Assembly (NCBI GenBank): GCA_030450655.1
Contig: JAKDIE010000124.1
Span: 1-5,262, forward strand
DNA length: 5,262 nt
From: Ruaniaceae bacterium
Lineage (GTDB): Bacteria > Actinomycetota > Actinomycetes > Actinomycetales > Actinomycetaceae
Direction of reading: 5' to 3'
Positions 1-5,153 of the stretch are shown piece by piece. The notes beneath the pieces were generated by a model. The model was not told the origin of the DNA. It saw nothing but the letters and a program-made list of their open reading frames with translations, and ran no database searches. Every line of letters starts with the position of its first letter. The first letter of the stretch is position 1. The position numbers were made by a program, and so were the translations under genes.

Positions 1-185
1 GCCCGACCGTCCGTGGTGTCGTCATGAACCCGGTGGACCACCCGCACGGTGGTGGCGAGGGCAAGACCTCCGGTGGTCGCCACCCGGTCAGCCCGTGGGG
101 CCAGAAGGAAGGCCGCACTCGCCATCCCAACAACCCGAGCGACAACATGATTGTTCGCCGTCGCCGCACCGGCAAGAAGCGCTGA
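1..185 (+). CDS. rplB: 50S ribosomal protein L2 (uL2), C-terminal fragment
   Basis: Only the last 60 codons are present; the reading frame starts at base 3 and the 5' part lies outside the window. L2 binds 23S rRNA near the peptidyl transferase centre and helps join the subunits. The fragment begins [20 protein letters not shown], the near-invariant glycine/histidine-rich loop of L2 that reaches toward the catalytic centre. It continues with the conserved SPWG segment and ends in the basic tail [11 protein letters not shown]. The stop TGA (183-185) is followed directly by an in-frame TAG (186-188), a tandem stop. rpsS follows after 15 nt, as in the S10 operon of most bacteria. The identity is secure; nothing can be said of the N-terminal domains. 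Confidence 0.97.
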   Translation, partial: PTVRGVVMNPVDHPHGGGEGKTSGGRHPVSPWGQKEGRTRHPNNPSDNMIVRRRRTGKKR

Positions 186-200
186 TAGGGAGCCGAAGAA

Positions 201-482
201 ATGCCACGCAGTTTGAAGAAGGGTCCGTTCGTGGACGATCACCTTCAGAAGAAGGTGGACGCTCAGAACGAGAAGGGCACCCACACCGTTATCAAGACGT
301 GGTCCCGCCGGTCCGTCATCACGCCGGACTTCCTGGGACACACGTTCGCAGTGCACGACGGCCGCAAGCACGTTCCGGTGTTTGTCACCGAATCCATGGT
401 GGGACACAAGCTGGGCGAGTTCGCGCTCACCCGCACCTTCCGTGGACACGACAAGGACGACCGTAAGGCGCGCCGCCGCTGA
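201..482 (+). CDS. rpsS: 30S ribosomal protein S19 (uS19)
   Basis: A 93-residue protein of normal S19 length. S19 sits in the 30S head with S13 and S14 and contacts 16S rRNA near the A site. The sequence opens [15 protein letters not shown], the typical bacterial S19 start. It carries [20 protein letters not shown] (residues about 35-54) and [18 protein letters not shown] (about 67-84), which include the family signature, and ends in a basic tail KARRR. The ATG at 201 has a GGGAG ribosome binding site at 188-192, 8 nt upstream, overlapping the tandem stop of rplB. The TGA stop lies in the loop of a possible hairpin (472-492) ahead of rplV. No anomalies were seen in the protein. Confidence 0.98.
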   Translation: MPRSLKKGPFVDDHLQKKVDAQNEKGTHTVIKTWSRRSVITPDFLGHTFAVHDGRKHVPVFVTESMVGHKLGEFALTRTFRGHDKDDRKARRR

Positions 483-492
483 GCGCGGTGGC
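472..492 (+). promoter_or_regulatory. Possible stem-loop over the rpsS stop codon, before the rplV SD
   Basis: Bases 472-479 (GCCGCCGC) can pair with 485-492 (GCGGTGGC) as eight pairs, seven Watson-Crick and one G-U, closing a five-base loop (480-484) that contains the rpsS TGA. The 3' edge of the stem ends one base before the purine-rich rplV ribosome binding site, AGGAAAGGA at 494-502. There is no following U-run, so it does not look like a terminator. The left arm encodes the Arg-rich S19 C-terminus, so part of the match may simply follow from high-GC arginine codons. Any role, for example in coupling rplV translation to rpsS termination, is inference. Confidence 0.35.
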
Positions 493-509
493 TAGGAAAG
501 GACACAACT

Positions 510-881
510 ATGGAAGCCAAGGCTCAGGCGAAGTTTGTTCGCGTGACGCCGATGAAGGCGCGCCGCGTAGTTGACGTGGTGCGCGGTAAGGATGCGGGAG
601 CAGCGGTAAGCACGCTCACTTTCGCTCCCCAAGCCGCCGCCGTCACCGTGCTGAAGGTGCTTGAGAGCGCCATCGCCAACGCCCGCGTCAAGGCGGAGCA
701 GGAGGGCCTCGCGTTCAACGAGGACCGCCTCTTCATCTCCGAGGCCTTCGTGGACGAAGGCCCCACCATGAAGCGATTCCGCCCGCGCGCCCAAGGCCGC
801 GCCGGACGCATCAACAAGCGCACCAGCCACATCACCCTTGTGGTCACGCAGCGCGAAGAGACGAACGGAAGGACCCAATAG
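510..881 (+). CDS. rplV: 50S ribosomal protein L22 (uL22)
   Basis: A 123-residue L22, slightly longer than the 110 residues of E. coli because of a short C-terminal extension. L22 is an early-binding 23S rRNA protein whose long beta-hairpin lines the peptide exit tunnel. The N-terminal globular domain shows [18 protein letters not shown] (residues 10-27). The tunnel hairpin is [20 protein letters not shown] (about 87-106), followed by the HITLVV strand. In E. coli, deletion of the Met-Lys-Arg at the start of this hairpin gives macrolide resistance; here Met-Lys-Arg is intact. ATG at 510 follows AAAGGA (497-502) with 7 nt spacing. The TAG stop overlaps the GTG start of rpsC by one base (TAGTG). 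Confidence 0.98.
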   Translation: MEAKAQAKFVRVTPMKARRVVDVVRGKDAGAAVSTLTFAPQAAAVTVLKVLESAIANARVKAEQEGLAFNEDRLFISEAFVDEGPTMKRFRPRAQGRAGRINKRTSHITLVVTQREETNGRTQ

Positions 882-1690
882 TGGGACAGAAGGTCAACCC
901 GACCGGCTTCCGGCTCGGCATCACCACCGATCACCGCTCGCGCTGGTTCGCTGACTCCACCAAGGATGGCCAGCGCTACCGCGACTACGTGCGCGAAGAC
1001 GTGGAGATCCGCAAGCTCATGAGCGAGACGCTCGAGCGCGCCGGCATTGCCAAGGTGGACATCGAACGCACCCGCGATCGCGTGCGCGTGGACCTCCACA
1101 CCGCCCGCCCGGGCATCGTCATCGGGCGCCGTGGTGCAGAGGCCGATCGCCTGCGTGGACAGCTCGAGAAGCTGACCGGCAAGCAGGTGCAGCTGAACAT
1201 CCTCGAGGTCAAGAACCCCGAGATCGAAGCGCAACTGGTGGCCCAGGGCATTGCCGAGCAGCTCGCCTCCCGCGTCTCCTTCCGCCGCGCCATGCGCAAG
1301 GGCATTCAGTCCGCGCAGCGTGCGGGCGCCAGGGGTATCCGGGTGCAGTGCGCCGGCCGTCTTGGCGGCGCCGAGATGTCTCGTTCCGAGTTCTACCGCG
1401 AAGGCCGTGTGCCCCTGCACACCCTGCGCGCGAACATTGACTACGGCTTCCACGAGGCCCGCACCACGTTCGGACGCATCGGCGTGAAGGTGTGGATCTA
1501 CAAGGGAGACGTCACCGAGAAGGAGTTCGCACGCGAGCAGGCAGATGCCGCGCCGCGCGGACGCCGTGGTGGTAGCGATCGCCGTGGAGGCGCCCCGCGC
1601 CGCCCGCGCGAGGACGCACCCGCCGAGGCAGCTCCCCAGGCAGCGGCAGCGCCCCAGGCGGCGGCTCCCGCAGAAAGCACGGAGGCCTGA
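881..1690 (+). CDS. rpsC: 30S ribosomal protein S3 (uS3) with Ala/Pro/Arg-rich tail
   Basis: A 269-residue S3. S3 lies at the mRNA entry channel of the 30S head and contributes to mRNA unwinding. The start [14 protein letters not shown] is typical. A type-2 KH domain spans roughly 39-109, with its GxxG loop as GRRG at 82-85. The C-terminal domain carries FRRAMRK (134-140), [20 protein letters not shown] (159-178) and the [11 protein letters not shown] segment. E. coli helicase residues Arg131, Arg132 and Lys135 correspond to R135, R136 and R139, so the last is a conservative Lys-to-Arg change. Residues after about 221 form a low-complexity tail, first Arg/Gly-rich, then Ala/Pro/Gln-rich with a six-residue duplication. 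Such tails are common in actinobacterial S3 and likely disordered. The GTG start at 881 has GGAAGGA (867-873) 7 nt upstream and overlaps the rplV stop by one base. Confidence 0.98.
   Translation: MGQKVNPTGFRLGITTDHRSRWFADSTKDGQRYRDYVREDVEIRKLMSETLERAGIAKVDIERTRDRVRVDLHTARPGIVIGRRGAEADRLRGQLEKLTGKQVQLNILEVKNPEIEAQLVAQGIAEQLASRVSFRRAMRKGIQSAQRAGARGIRVQCAGRLGGAEMSRSEFYREGRVPLHTLRANIDYGFHEARTTFGRIGVKVWIYKGDVTEKEFAREQADAAPRGRRGGSDRRGGAPRRPREDAPAEAAPQAAAAPQAAAPAESTEA
1628..1663 (+). repeat. Two-copy 18-bp tandem repeat in the S3 tail
   Basis: Units 1628-1645 and 1646-1663 both encode Ala-Ala-Pro-Gln-Ala-Ala (S3 residues 250-255 and 256-261). They differ only at synonymous third positions (GCT/GCG, GCA/GCG), and a partial third copy (Ala-Pro-Ala) follows. 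This looks like a small in-frame duplication in the low-complexity tail, where length variation would be tolerated. No function is evident. Confidence 0.75.
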
Positions 1691-1693
1691 GCC

Positions 1694-2113
1694 ATGCTTA
1701 TTCCTCGTCGTACTAAGCACCGCAAGCAGCACCACCCGAAGCGTTCGGGTGCTGCCAAGGGCGGCACCACGATCGCGTTTGGCGACTACGGCATTCAGGC
1801 CCTTGAGGGCGCCTACGTCACCAACCGGCAGATCGAGGCCGCGCGTATTGCGATGACCCGTCACGTCAAGCGTGGTGGAAAGGTGTGGATCAACATCTTC
1901 CCGGACCGACCCATCACGAAGAAGCCGGCCGAAACCCGCATGGGTTCCGGTAAGGGTTCGCCCGAGTGGTGGATCGCCAACGTCAGGCCAGGACGCGTCA
2001 TGTTCGAACTCTCCGGTGTTCCGGAGCCCCTCGCACGTGAGGCACTGAGCCGCGCGCAGCACAAGCTGCCCATGAAGACACGTTTCGTCAGCCGCGAAGG
2101 TGGTGAGATCTGA
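1694..2113 (+). CDS. rplP: 50S ribosomal protein L16 (uL16)
   Basis: A 139-residue L16, normal length. L16 is a late-assembling 50S protein beside the A-site tRNA and 5S rRNA region, needed for an active peptidyl transferase centre. The N-terminus [20 protein letters not shown] is characteristic of actinobacterial L16. The family signature [20 protein letters not shown] lies at 59-78. RMGSGKG (82-88) contains Arg82, which aligns with E. coli Arg81, the residue hydroxylated there; whether it is modified here is unknown. The C-terminal ends with [20 protein letters not shown] at 1681-1685 gives 8 nt spacing to ATG 1694, only 3 nt after the rpsC stop. The stop overlaps the rpmC start (TGATG). 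The early codons contain a strong inverted repeat (1729-1755). Confidence 0.98.
   Translation: MLIPRRTKHRKQHHPKRSGAAKGGTTIAFGDYGIQALEGAYVTNRQIEAARIAMTRHVKRGGKVWINIFPDRPITKKPAETRMGSGKGSPEWWIANVRPGRVMFELSGVPEPLAREALSRAQHKLPMKTRFVSREGGEI
1729..1755 (+). repeat. Strong inverted repeat within the start of rplP
   Basis: Bases 1729-1740 pair with 1744-1755 across a 3-nt spacer (GCG, 1741-1743): 11 of 12 positions are Watson-Crick pairs, with a single C-C mismatch at 1732/1752. The core CACCCGAA-type arms (ACCCGAA and TTCGGGT) are perfect. It spans rplP codons 12-21, encoding a conserved [18 protein letters not shown] segment, so protein constraint explains part of it, but several wobble bases also contribute. 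No U-run follows. It could be an mRNA hairpin affecting early elongation or just chance; I cannot tell which. Confidence 0.5.
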
Positions 2114-2364
2114 TGGCAATCGGATCGAAGGGTCTGGCTCCTCACGAGCTCGACACCATGGACAACGACAAGCTCGCGACCGAGCTCGCCAAGGCGAAGG
2201 CGGAGCTGTTTAACCTCCGTTTCTCCTCCGCCACTGGTCAGCTTGAGGACCACGGGCGACTCAAGGCCGTGCGCAAGGACATCGCGCGCATCTACACGAT
2301 CGTGCGCGAGCGTGAGCTCGGCATCCGCACCGCACCCAGCAGTGAGAAGGTATCGAAGAAGTGA
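2113..2364 (+). CDS. rpmC: 50S ribosomal protein L29 (uL29)
   Basis: An 83-residue L29, longer than the 63 residues of E. coli through an N-terminal stretch (about 7 residues) and a C-terminal tail after residue 70 rich in Ser and Lys. L29 is a two-helix protein near the exit tunnel opening that, with L23, forms part of the docking site for targeting factors. The diagnostic core is [20 protein letters not shown] (residues 30-49), followed by [19 protein letters not shown]. The ATG at 2113 shares its A with the rplP stop (TGATG), and only a weak purine tract (GAAGGTGGTGAG, about 2096-2107) precedes it, so translation is probably coupled to rplP. The stop overlaps the GTG start of rpsQ by four bases. 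Confidence 0.97.
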   Translation: MAIGSKGLAPHELDTMDNDKLATELAKAKAELFNLRFSSATGQLEDHGRLKAVRKDIARIYTIVRERELGIRTAPSSEKVSKK

Positions 2365-2630
2365 GCAACGAAACGATCGTTCGCAATGACCGCAAGGTCC
2401 GCCAGGGGTACGTCGTCTCCGACAAGATGGACAAGACCATCGTCGTCGAACTCGAAGATCGCGTGAAGCACCCGCTGTACGGCAAGATCATTCGCAAGAC
2501 CACCAAGGTCAAGGCGCATGACGCCGAGAATGCCGCAGGCACCGGTGACCTCGTGCGCATCATGGAGACGCGTCCGCTATCCGCGACCAAGAGGTGGCGT
2601 CTCGTCACCATCCTGGAGAAGGCCAAGTAA
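2361..2630 (+). CDS. rpsQ: 30S ribosomal protein S17 (uS17)
   Basis: An 89-residue S17 with the OB-fold pattern of the family. S17 is a primary binder of the 5' domain of 16S rRNA. The sequence shows [20 protein letters not shown] (residues 18-37), the strand [20 protein letters not shown] and the signature [19 protein letters not shown] at the end. It starts at GTG 2361 within GTGA, overlapping the rpmC stop by four bases; GAAGG at 2346-2350 gives 10 nt spacing. This is the last gene of the S10 operon part. The TAA stop is followed by a 54-nt spacer before rplN, the junction at which S10 and spc units are separately transcribed in some bacteria. Confidence 0.98.
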   Translation: MSNETIVRNDRKVRQGYVVSDKMDKTIVVELEDRVKHPLYGKIIRKTTKVKAHDAENAAGTGDLVRIMETRPLSATKRWRLVTILEKAK

Positions 2631-2643
2631 CAGTTCGGCTAGG

Positions 2644-2660
2644 CTCGGGCATCCCCCGAG
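2644..2660 (+). promoter_or_regulatory. Small stem-loop in the rpsQ-rplN junction
   Basis: CTCGGG (2644-2649) pairs perfectly with CCCGAG (2655-2660) around the five-base loop CATCC. GG (2642-2643) and CC (2663-2664) could extend the stem across an AA bulge. It sits mid-way in the 54-nt spacer (2631-2684), about 12 nt before the rplN ribosome binding site. No U-run follows; an A-rich stretch leads into the SD instead. It could be an mRNA processing or attenuation element at the S10/spc boundary, or a stabilising 3' end of a partial transcript. None of these is shown by sequence alone. Confidence 0.4.
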
Positions 2661-2684
2661 AACCGGCACGACAAAGGAGAGAAA

Positions 2685-3053
2685 ATGATCCAGCAGGAGT
2701 CGCGGCTGAAGGTCGCCGACAACACGGGTGCGAAGGAGATCCTCTGCATCCGGGTGCTCGGCGGTTCCGGCCGTCGCTATGCCGGAATCGGTGACGTCAT
2801 CGTTGCCACGGTGAAGGACGCCATTCCCGGAGGAAACGTCAAGAAGGGCGACGTCGTGAAGGCTGTCGTTGTGCGCACCTCCAAGGAGCGCCGCCGTCCG
2901 GACGGTTCGTACATTCGTTTCGATGAAAATGCCGCTGTCATCCTGAAGGCTGACGGCGACCCGCGCGGAACCCGCATCTTCGGCCCGGTGGGCCGCGAGC
3001 TGCGCGATAAGAAGTTCATGCGCATCATCTCGCTCGCACCGGAGGTGCTGTGA
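2685..3053 (+). CDS. rplN: 50S ribosomal protein L14 (uL14)
   Basis: A 122-residue L14, the standard bacterial length. L14 lies on the 50S interface, forms bridges to 16S rRNA with L19, and is the docking site of the silencing factor RsfS in bacteria that have it. The sequence starts [20 protein letters not shown]. It carries [20 protein letters not shown] (56-75), then [20 protein letters not shown] and [20 protein letters not shown], which cover the family signature. A strong AAAGGAG (2673-2679) precedes ATG 2685, one of the best ribosome binding sites in the window, fitting the start of a translational unit. It is the first spc-type gene; the stop overlaps the rplX start as TGATG. Confidence 0.98.
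   Translation: MIQQESRLKVADNTGAKEILCIRVLGGSGRRYAGIGDVIVATVKDAIPGGNVKKGDVVKAVVVRTSKERRRPDGSYIRFDENAAVILKADGDPRGTRIFGPVGRELRDKKFMRIISLAPEVL
3041..3046 (+). promoter_or_regulatory. Ribosome binding site deciding the rplX start
   Basis: GGAGGT at 3041-3046 lies inside the rplN coding end. It is 6 nt from the ATG at 3053 but only 3 nt from the in-frame GTG at 3050. This spacing, together with the usual [10 protein letters not shown] start of the family, selects ATG 3053. Confidence 0.8.
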
Positions 3054-3394
3054 TGGCAAACATTAAGAAGGGCGACAAGGTGATCGTGATCGCCGGTCGC
3101 GACAAGGGAAAGACGGGCCGCGTGCTGCAGGTGTTGGCCGAGCGCGACCGCGTCGTCGTCGAAGGCGTCATGCGCATGAAGCACCACACCAAGGTGGGCC
3201 AGTCCCGCCAGGGTGCGCGCACCGGCGGCATCGAGACGATCGAGGCCCCCATCCACGTCTCGAACGTGATGCTCGTTGACCCGGAGACGGGCAAGGGCTC
3301 ACGTGTGGGGCACCGCGAAGAGACGGCCACGCGCAATGGACGCGAGCACACCACCCGCGTGCGTTACGCCAAGCGCTCCGGTAAGGACATCTGA
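3053..3394 (+). CDS. rplX: 50S ribosomal protein L24 (uL24)
   Basis: A 113-residue L24. L24 is an assembly-initiator protein that binds the 5' domain of 23S rRNA near the tunnel exit. The KOW motif covers about residues 3-36 ([20 protein letters not shown], then [16 protein letters not shown]). Further conserved parts are VMRMKHHTK (39-47), the [20 protein letters not shown] segment (58-77) and a basic C-terminal tail. An in-frame GTG lies one codon upstream (3050) and would add a second Met, but ribosome binding site spacing and family starts favour ATG 3053. The gene overlaps both neighbours by one base (TGATG at each end), so it is likely translated in coupling with rplN and rplE. Confidence 0.97.
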   Translation: MANIKKGDKVIVIAGRDKGKTGRVLQVLAERDRVVVEGVMRMKHHTKVGQSRQGARTGGIETIEAPIHVSNVMLVDPETGKGSRVGHREETATRNGREHTTRVRYAKRSGKDI

Positions 3395-3951
3395 TGACAA
3401 CCGTTGAGATTCCCCGCCTGAAGGCACGGTACCGCGCAGAGATCGTGGCCGGGCTGCAGGACGAGTTCAAGTACCCGAACCCCAACCAGGTTCCCGGTCT
3501 CGTGAAGATCGTGGTCAACATGGGCGTGGGAGATGCGGCGCGTGACGCGAAGATTATCGACGGCGCGATCGCCGATCTGACCGCGATCACCGGCCAGAAG
3601 CCGTACGTGACCAAGGCCCGCAAGTCGATCGCCCAGTTCAAGCTGCGCGAGGGAATGCCGATCGGCGCCCACGTGACGCTGCGCGGCGATCGCATGTGGG
3701 AGTTCCTTGACCGCCTGCTCTCGGTGGCGCTGCCCCGCATCCGCGACTTCCGTGGCCTCTCGCCGAAGCAGTTCGACGGTAACGGCAACTACACGTTCGG
3801 CCTCACGGAGCAGTCCATGTTCCACGAGATCGATCAGGACCGGATCGATCGCGTTCGTGGAATGGATATCACGATCGTGACGACCGCCAAGACGGACGAC
3901 GAGGGCCGCTCGCTGCTACGCCAGCTCGGCTTCCCATTTAAGGAGAACTGA
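3394..3951 (+). CDS. rplE: 50S ribosomal protein L5 (uL5)
   Basis: A 185-residue L5, close to the usual 179-187. L5 binds 5S rRNA with L18, sits in the central protuberance and contacts P-site tRNA and the 30S head protein S13. Evidence: [20 protein letters not shown] (33-52) contains the family signature, followed by [20 protein letters not shown] (65-84), [20 protein letters not shown] (85-104) and [20 protein letters not shown] (119-138). ATG 3394 is coupled to the rplX stop and has AAGGA at 3383-3387, 6 nt upstream. One base separates its TGA from the rpsN GTG. In E. coli the S8 repressor site lies around the start of this gene; I see no clear counterpart here. Confidence 0.98.
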   Translation: MTTVEIPRLKARYRAEIVAGLQDEFKYPNPNQVPGLVKIVVNMGVGDAARDAKIIDGAIADLTAITGQKPYVTKARKSIAQFKLREGMPIGAHVTLRGDRMWEFLDRLLSVALPRIRDFRGLSPKQFDGNGNYTFGLTEQSMFHEIDQDRIDRVRGMDITIVTTAKTDDEGRSLLRQLGFPFKEN

Positions 3952-3952
3952 C

Positions 3953-4138
3953 GTGGCCAAGACCGCACTGAAGATGAAGGCCGCTGGAAAGCAGAAGTAC
4001 GCCGTGCGTGCATACACCCGCTGCCAGCGCTGCGGGCGTCCCCGTTCCGTATACAAGAAGTTCGGGCTGTGCCGAGTCTGCCTGCGTGAGATGGCCCTGC
4101 AGGGTCAGCTCCCCGGCGTGACAAAGTCCAGCTGGTAA
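3953..4138 (+). CDS. rpsN: 30S ribosomal protein S14, zinc-binding type Z (uS14)
   Basis: A 61-residue S14 of the short, zinc-containing (C+) form; the symbol rpsZ is also used for it. It assembles late into the 30S head next to S3, S10 and S19. A zinc ribbon is complete: Cys24-x2-Cys27 and Cys40-x2-Cys43, in [20 protein letters not shown] followed by [20 protein letters not shown]. The roughly 100-residue zinc-free form known from many actinobacteria under zinc limitation is not present here; whether a Zur-controlled paralogue exists elsewhere in the genome cannot be seen. GTG 3953 follows AAGGAG (3940-3945) with 7 nt spacing, the site lying inside the rplE 3' end. A 57-nt spacer separates it from rpsH. 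Confidence 0.98.
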   Translation: MAKTALKMKAAGKQKYAVRAYTRCQRCGRPRSVYKKFGLCRVCLREMALQGQLPGVTKSSW

Positions 4139-4146
4139 ACCGACTA

Positions 4147-4176
4147 CGTTGCAGGTCCGAGAAGGAAACCGCAACG
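4147..4176 (+). promoter_or_regulatory. Bulged hairpin in the rpsN-rpsH spacer, candidate r-protein binding site
   Basis: CGTTGC (4147-4152) pairs with GCAACG (4171-4176). After a single-A bulge (4153), GGT (4154-4156) pairs with ACC (4168-4170). After an AA bulge (4166-4167), CC (4157-4158) pairs with GG (4164-4165), closing a GAGAA loop (4159-4163). That gives 11 pairs in 30 bases with asymmetric A bulges. The base of the stem touches the rpsH ribosome binding site (GAGGAAGGG, 4176-4184). A regular lower helix, an irregular A-rich core and an upper CC/GG pair broadly resemble the S8 site in helix 21 of 16S rRNA. The structure is seen in the sequence; S8 binding and feedback control are inference. 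Confidence 0.5.
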
Positions 4177-4195
4177 AGGAAGGGCAAGAGCCCAC

Positions 4196-4594
4196 ATGAC
4201 AATGACAGATCCCATTGCGGACATGCTCACTCGTCTGCGCAACGCAAACTCCGCGCATCACGAGAGTGTGTCCATGCCGTACTCGAAGCTGAAGGGCTCG
4301 ATTGCGCAGATCCTCAAGACCGAGGGGTACATCGCCGAATACGCGGTGAAGGACCTCGCGGTGGGTAAGGAACTCACACTCGACCTGAAGTTTGGCCCCA
4401 ACCGCGAGCGTGCCATCGCCGGCATCAAGCGCATCTCGAAGCCAGGACTGCGCGTGTACGCGAAGTCCACGGGCCTCCCGCGCGTTCTCGGCGGCCTCGG
4501 CATCGCCATTTTGTCCACGTCCTCCGGTCTGCTGACTGACCGCGAGGCTCACAACAAGGGTGTTGGCGGGGAAGTCCTCGCCTACGTCTGGTGA
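4196..4594 (+). CDS. rpsH: 30S ribosomal protein S8 (uS8)
   Basis: A 132-residue S8 of normal length. S8 is a primary binder of the central domain of 16S rRNA and, in E. coli, the translational repressor of the spc operon. It opens [20 protein letters not shown]. The C-terminal domain has [20 protein letters not shown] (81-100) and the signature [17 protein letters not shown] (102-118), including the Ser-Thr-Ser segment that contacts RNA, and ends [12 protein letters not shown] 4196 is preferred over the in-frame ATG at 4202: actinobacterial S8 proteins commonly start [10 protein letters not shown], and GAGGAAGGG (4176-4184) is 11 nt from the first but 17 nt from the second. It follows a 57-nt spacer with a bulged hairpin, the longest gap in the window. 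Confidence 0.97.
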   Translation: MTMTDPIADMLTRLRNANSAHHESVSMPYSKLKGSIAQILKTEGYIAEYAVKDLAVGKELTLDLKFGPNRERAIAGIKRISKPGLRVYAKSTGLPRVLGGLGIAILSTSSGLLTDREAHNKGVGGEVLAYVW

Positions 4595-4599
4595 TCTGG

Positions 4600-4606
4600 A
4601 AAGGAG
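4600..4606 (+). promoter_or_regulatory. Ribosome binding site deciding the rplF start
   Basis: AAAGGAG at 4600-4606 lies 7 nt before ATG 4614 in the 19-nt rpsH-rplF spacer. It supports ATG 4614 over the in-frame upstream GTG at 4560, which falls inside rpsH and would add 18 residues not found in L6. Confidence 0.85.
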
Positions 4607-4613
4607 CACAGAC

Positions 4614-5150
4614 ATGTCACGTATTGGCAAGATGCCCGTCCAGGTTCCCGCGGGAGTGGACATCACGATTGACGGCGCCGAGATCACGGTGAAGGGCCCC
4701 AAGGGCACCCTGAACCACACGATCCCCGCGCCCATCACGGCCGAGCGCACGGACGGCGAGATCGTCGTCGCCCGGCCGGACGAGAGCCGCGAGGCACGTT
4801 CGTTGCACGGCCTGACCCGCACCCTCATCAACAACATGGTGGTGGGTGTGACCCAGGGCTACGAGAAGAAGCTCGAGATTGTTGGTACCGGTTACCGCGT
4901 GCTCGCCAAGGGTTCGTCCCTTGAGTTCACGCTCGGTTTCTCCCACCCCGTGATCGTTGACGCCCCCGAGGGCATCGCGTTCGCCGTGGAAGGCCCCACC
5001 AAGTTCTCCGTTTCGGGAATCTCGAAGCAGCAGGTCGGAGAGGTCGCCGCGAACATTCGCAAGATCCGTAAGCCCGAGCCGTACAAGGGCAAGGGCGTTC
5101 GCTACGCCGGCGAGCTGGTTAAGCGCAAGGCCGGAAAGGCTGGTAAGTAA
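4614..5150 (+). CDS. rplF: 50S ribosomal protein L6 (uL6)
   Basis: A 178-residue L6, the family's normal length. L6 sits near the base of the L7/L12 stalk and the sarcin-ricin loop, close to the factor-binding site. It has two similar alpha/beta domains: the first runs from [20 protein letters not shown] to about residue 80, and the second from about 82 to 165. [20 protein letters not shown] (64-83) links them, followed by [17 protein letters not shown]. The C-terminal signature [11 protein letters not shown] is at 154-164, before a Lys-rich tail. An open frame extends upstream to GTG 4560, but the MSRIGK start and the ribosome binding site fix ATG 4614. rplR begins 3 nt after its TAA stop. 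Confidence 0.98.
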   Translation: MSRIGKMPVQVPAGVDITIDGAEITVKGPKGTLNHTIPAPITAERTDGEIVVARPDESREARSLHGLTRTLINNMVVGVTQGYEKKLEIVGTGYRVLAKGSSLEFTLGFSHPVIVDAPEGIAFAVEGPTKFSVSGISKQQVGEVAANIRKIRKPEPYKGKGVRYAGELVKRKAGKAGK

Positions 5151-5153
5151 GCC

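Noticed and set aside
95..466. A 123-codon plus-strand open frame across the rplB end and rpsS
   Set aside because: It is out of frame with both genes, low in complexity (Arg, His, Pro, Gly), and has no ribosome binding site or family likeness.
524..2119. A 531-codon open frame on the minus strand across rplV, rpsC and rplP
   Set aside because: It lies antisense to three secure ribosomal protein genes and its frame is kept open by GC-rich codon bias on the other strand. The product is compositionally odd with no recognisable domain, and I found no supporting start signal.
3050..3052. GTG 3050 as the start of rplX
   Set aside because: It is only 3 nt from the GGAGGT site and would give an unusual Met-Met start; ATG 3053 has proper spacing and gives the normal [10 protein letters not shown].
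3370..3430. An E. coli-like S8 repressor site at the rplX-rplE junction
   Set aside because: I looked for a bulged hairpin around the rplE start and found no convincing paired arms there.
4560..4613. GTG 4560 as an upstream start of rplF
   Set aside because: It falls inside rpsH, would add 18 residues absent from L6 proteins, and lacks a ribosome binding site as good as AAAGGAG before ATG 4614.
3938..4837. A 299-codon open frame on the minus strand across rpsN, rpsH and rplF
   Set aside because: It is antisense to conserved genes, crosses the noncoding spacer and shows no recognisable family motif; it is best explained as a high-GC shadow frame.
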